Origin: Rhodobiaceae bacterium
Lineage (GTDB): Bacteria; Pseudomonadota; Alphaproteobacteria; Rhizobiales; Tepidamorphaceae
DNA length: 64,000 nucleotides
Direction: 5' to 3'
NCBI GenBank assembly: GCA_020637985.1
Contig: JACKJK010000005.1
Span: 124,001-188,000, forward strand
Part shown: piece by piece, positions 63,027 through 64,000 of the stretch
Layout: every line of letters begins with the position of its first letter
How positions within the stretch are numbered: position 1 is the stretch's first letter
The notes under the pieces: generated by a model
Seen by the model: the letters and a program-made list of their open reading frames with translations, nothing else
Database searches by the model: none
Told to the model about the DNA's origin: nothing
Program-made: the position numbers and the translations under genes

Positions 63027-64000
63027 ATGCCCGACGCATTGATTTTCGACCATGTCCGCACTCCGCGCGGGCGCGGCAAGAAGGACGGTTCCCTGCACGA
63101 GGTGACCGCCGTCGAACTCGCCGCGACTGCCTTGCGGGCCATCCGCCAGCGCAACGCCCTCGAGGACACGAAGGTCGTCGACGACGTTCTGCTCGGCTGC
63201 GTCGACCCTGTCGGCGAGGCCGGCGGCAACATCGCGCGTGCCGCCGTCTTCCGCGCCGGCTACGACAAGGCGGTGCCCGGTGTGCAGATCAACCGCTTCT
63301 GCGCCTCGGGGCTGGACGCGATCAACTTCGGCGCCGGCGAGATCACCTCGGGCCAGCACGACCTCGTCATCGCCGGCGGCGTCGAATCCATGAGCCGGGT
63401 GGGCATCGGCGCCTCCGGCGGCGCCTGGCCGGTCGACCCGCAGGTTGCCTTGCCGTCGTACTTCATGCCGCAGGGCGTCTCCGCCGACCTGATCGCGACC
63501 AAGTACGGCTTCTCGCGCGATGACTGCGACGCCTATGCGCTGGAAAGCCAGAAGCGCGCCGCGAACTCCTGGGACAAGGGCTACTTCGCGAACTCGGTGA
63601 TCCCGGTCACCGACATCAACGGCTTGACCATCCTCGACCGCGACGAGCACATGCGCCCCGACGCGACCATGCAGTCGCTGGCGGGCCTCAACGCGTCCTT
63701 CGCCCAGATGGGCGAATTCGGCGGCTTCGACGCCGTCGGCATCCAGGCGCACCCGGAAGTTGAGCGCATCGACCACGTCCACCATGCCGGCAACTCGTCG
63801 GGCATCGTCGACGGCGCTGCCGCGGTGCTGATCGGTAGTGCGCGAGCCGGCCGCAAGCTCGGCTTGACGCCGCGCGCGAAGGTCAGGGCCTACGCCAATA
63901 TAGGTTCCGATCCGGCGCTGATGCTGACCGGCCCGGTCGACGTCACCGAGAAGCTGCTGAAGCGCGCCAGGATGAAGCTCTCCGACATTGACCTCGTCGA
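63027..64000 (+). CDS. Acetyl-CoA C-acetyltransferase (thiolase), 3' end missing
   Basis: Cleaves 3-ketoacyl-CoA in the last step of beta-oxidation. The ATG at 63027 follows AGGAGG. The visible 324 codons contain the active-site Cys in NRFCASGLDAINFG (C92), the GGVESMSRVG motif, and HAGNSSGIVDGAAAVL further on. The frame continues to the window's edge. It is the third gene of the operon. The remaining catalytic Cys and His near the C-terminus lie beyond the window. Confidence 0.92.
   Translation, partial: MPDALIFDHVRTPRGRGKKDGSLHEVTAVELAATALRAIRQRNALEDTKVVDDVLLGCVDPVGEAGGNIARAAVFRAGYDKAVPGVQINRFCASGLDAINFGAGEITSGQHDLVIAGGVESMSRVGIGASGGAWPVDPQVALPSYFMPQGVSADLIATKYGFSRDDCDAYALESQKRAANSWDKGYFANSVIPVTDINGLTILDRDEHMRPDATMQSLAGLNASFAQMGEFGGFDAVGIQAHPEVERIDHVHHAGNSSGIVDGAAAVLIGSARAGRKLGLTPRAKVRAYANIGSDPALMLTGPVDVTEKLLKRARMKLSDIDLV

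Noticed and set aside
60320..63232. A 970-codon minus-strand open frame opposite the acyl-CoA dehydrogenases
   Set aside because: It spans three well-defined genes on the other strand and has a low-complexity, His/Asp/Gly-rich translation.

Overview
The window is 64 kb of dense, GC-rich chromosomal DNA from an alphaproteobacterium, most likely a member of the Hyphomicrobiales (Rhizobiales). The evidence is a GcrA cell-cycle regulator gene with a CtrA-type box in its promoter, a PodJ-like polar protein, a SAM-II riboswitch in front of metZ, a class I lysyl-tRNA synthetase, a long two-domain dCTP deaminase and a TIGR02186/TauE gene pair. I see no prophage, insertion sequence, CRISPR array, plasmid gene or rRNA operon. 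About 58 protein genes and one tRNA gene (Gly, anticodon CCC) are supported. The first gene (pstC) and the last (a thiolase) run off the edges.

Layout. 1-5045: high-affinity phosphate uptake and its control (pstC-pstA-pstB-phoU-phoB). 5082-6066: gcrA on the minus strand and a 484-bp regulatory region. 6067-10322: arginine genes argD-argF with hslO, facing argE. 10572-15034: a two-gene RND efflux system. 15059-18419: metZ, apaG and trkH on the minus strand, led by a SAM-II riboswitch with a terminator. 18468-21796: dCTP deaminase, a radical SAM protein, tRNA-Gly and a SCO-type copper chaperone. 21803-30060: mixed metabolic and membrane genes, including a GT2 glycosyltransferase, a family 3 solute-binding protein, a fatty acid hydroxylase, PPK2, a TerB-like protein and lysK. 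30212-36456: a cyclase-TPR protein, a TAXI-TRAP transporter and several small exported proteins, one a chagasin-like protease inhibitor. 36630-39739: an SDR enzyme and an operon of an S24/LexA-like repressor, an EamA transporter and a degenerate nuclease-like protein. 39919-46264: DUF952 protein, pyrD, a MATE pump, amtB-glnK and an APC permease. 46286-53146: the ligase-associated DNA-damage cluster (ligase, exonuclease, Lhr-type helicase, PdeM) with a DUF938 methyltransferase inserted. 53165-54888: a TauE/SafE exporter with its TIGR02186 partner. 55096-59070: a 1324-residue PodJ-like protein. 59474-64000: a MerR regulator followed by acyl-CoA dehydrogenase, acyl-CoA dehydrogenase and thiolase, a beta-oxidation operon.

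The most interesting signals are regulatory. They are a SAM-II aptamer coupled to a mutually exclusive antiterminator and terminator, a perfect TTAA-N7-TTAA box over the gcrA promoter, a strong promoter followed at once by an intrinsic terminator upstream of argD, and a triple GCGGCAAT repeat plus a dyad over the S24 repressor promoter. The four-enzyme DNA repair cluster is a known association, but it is broken up here by an inserted methyltransferase gene. I did not find a clearly new multi-gene system. Function calls come from reading the translated sequences and motifs; no database search was run.
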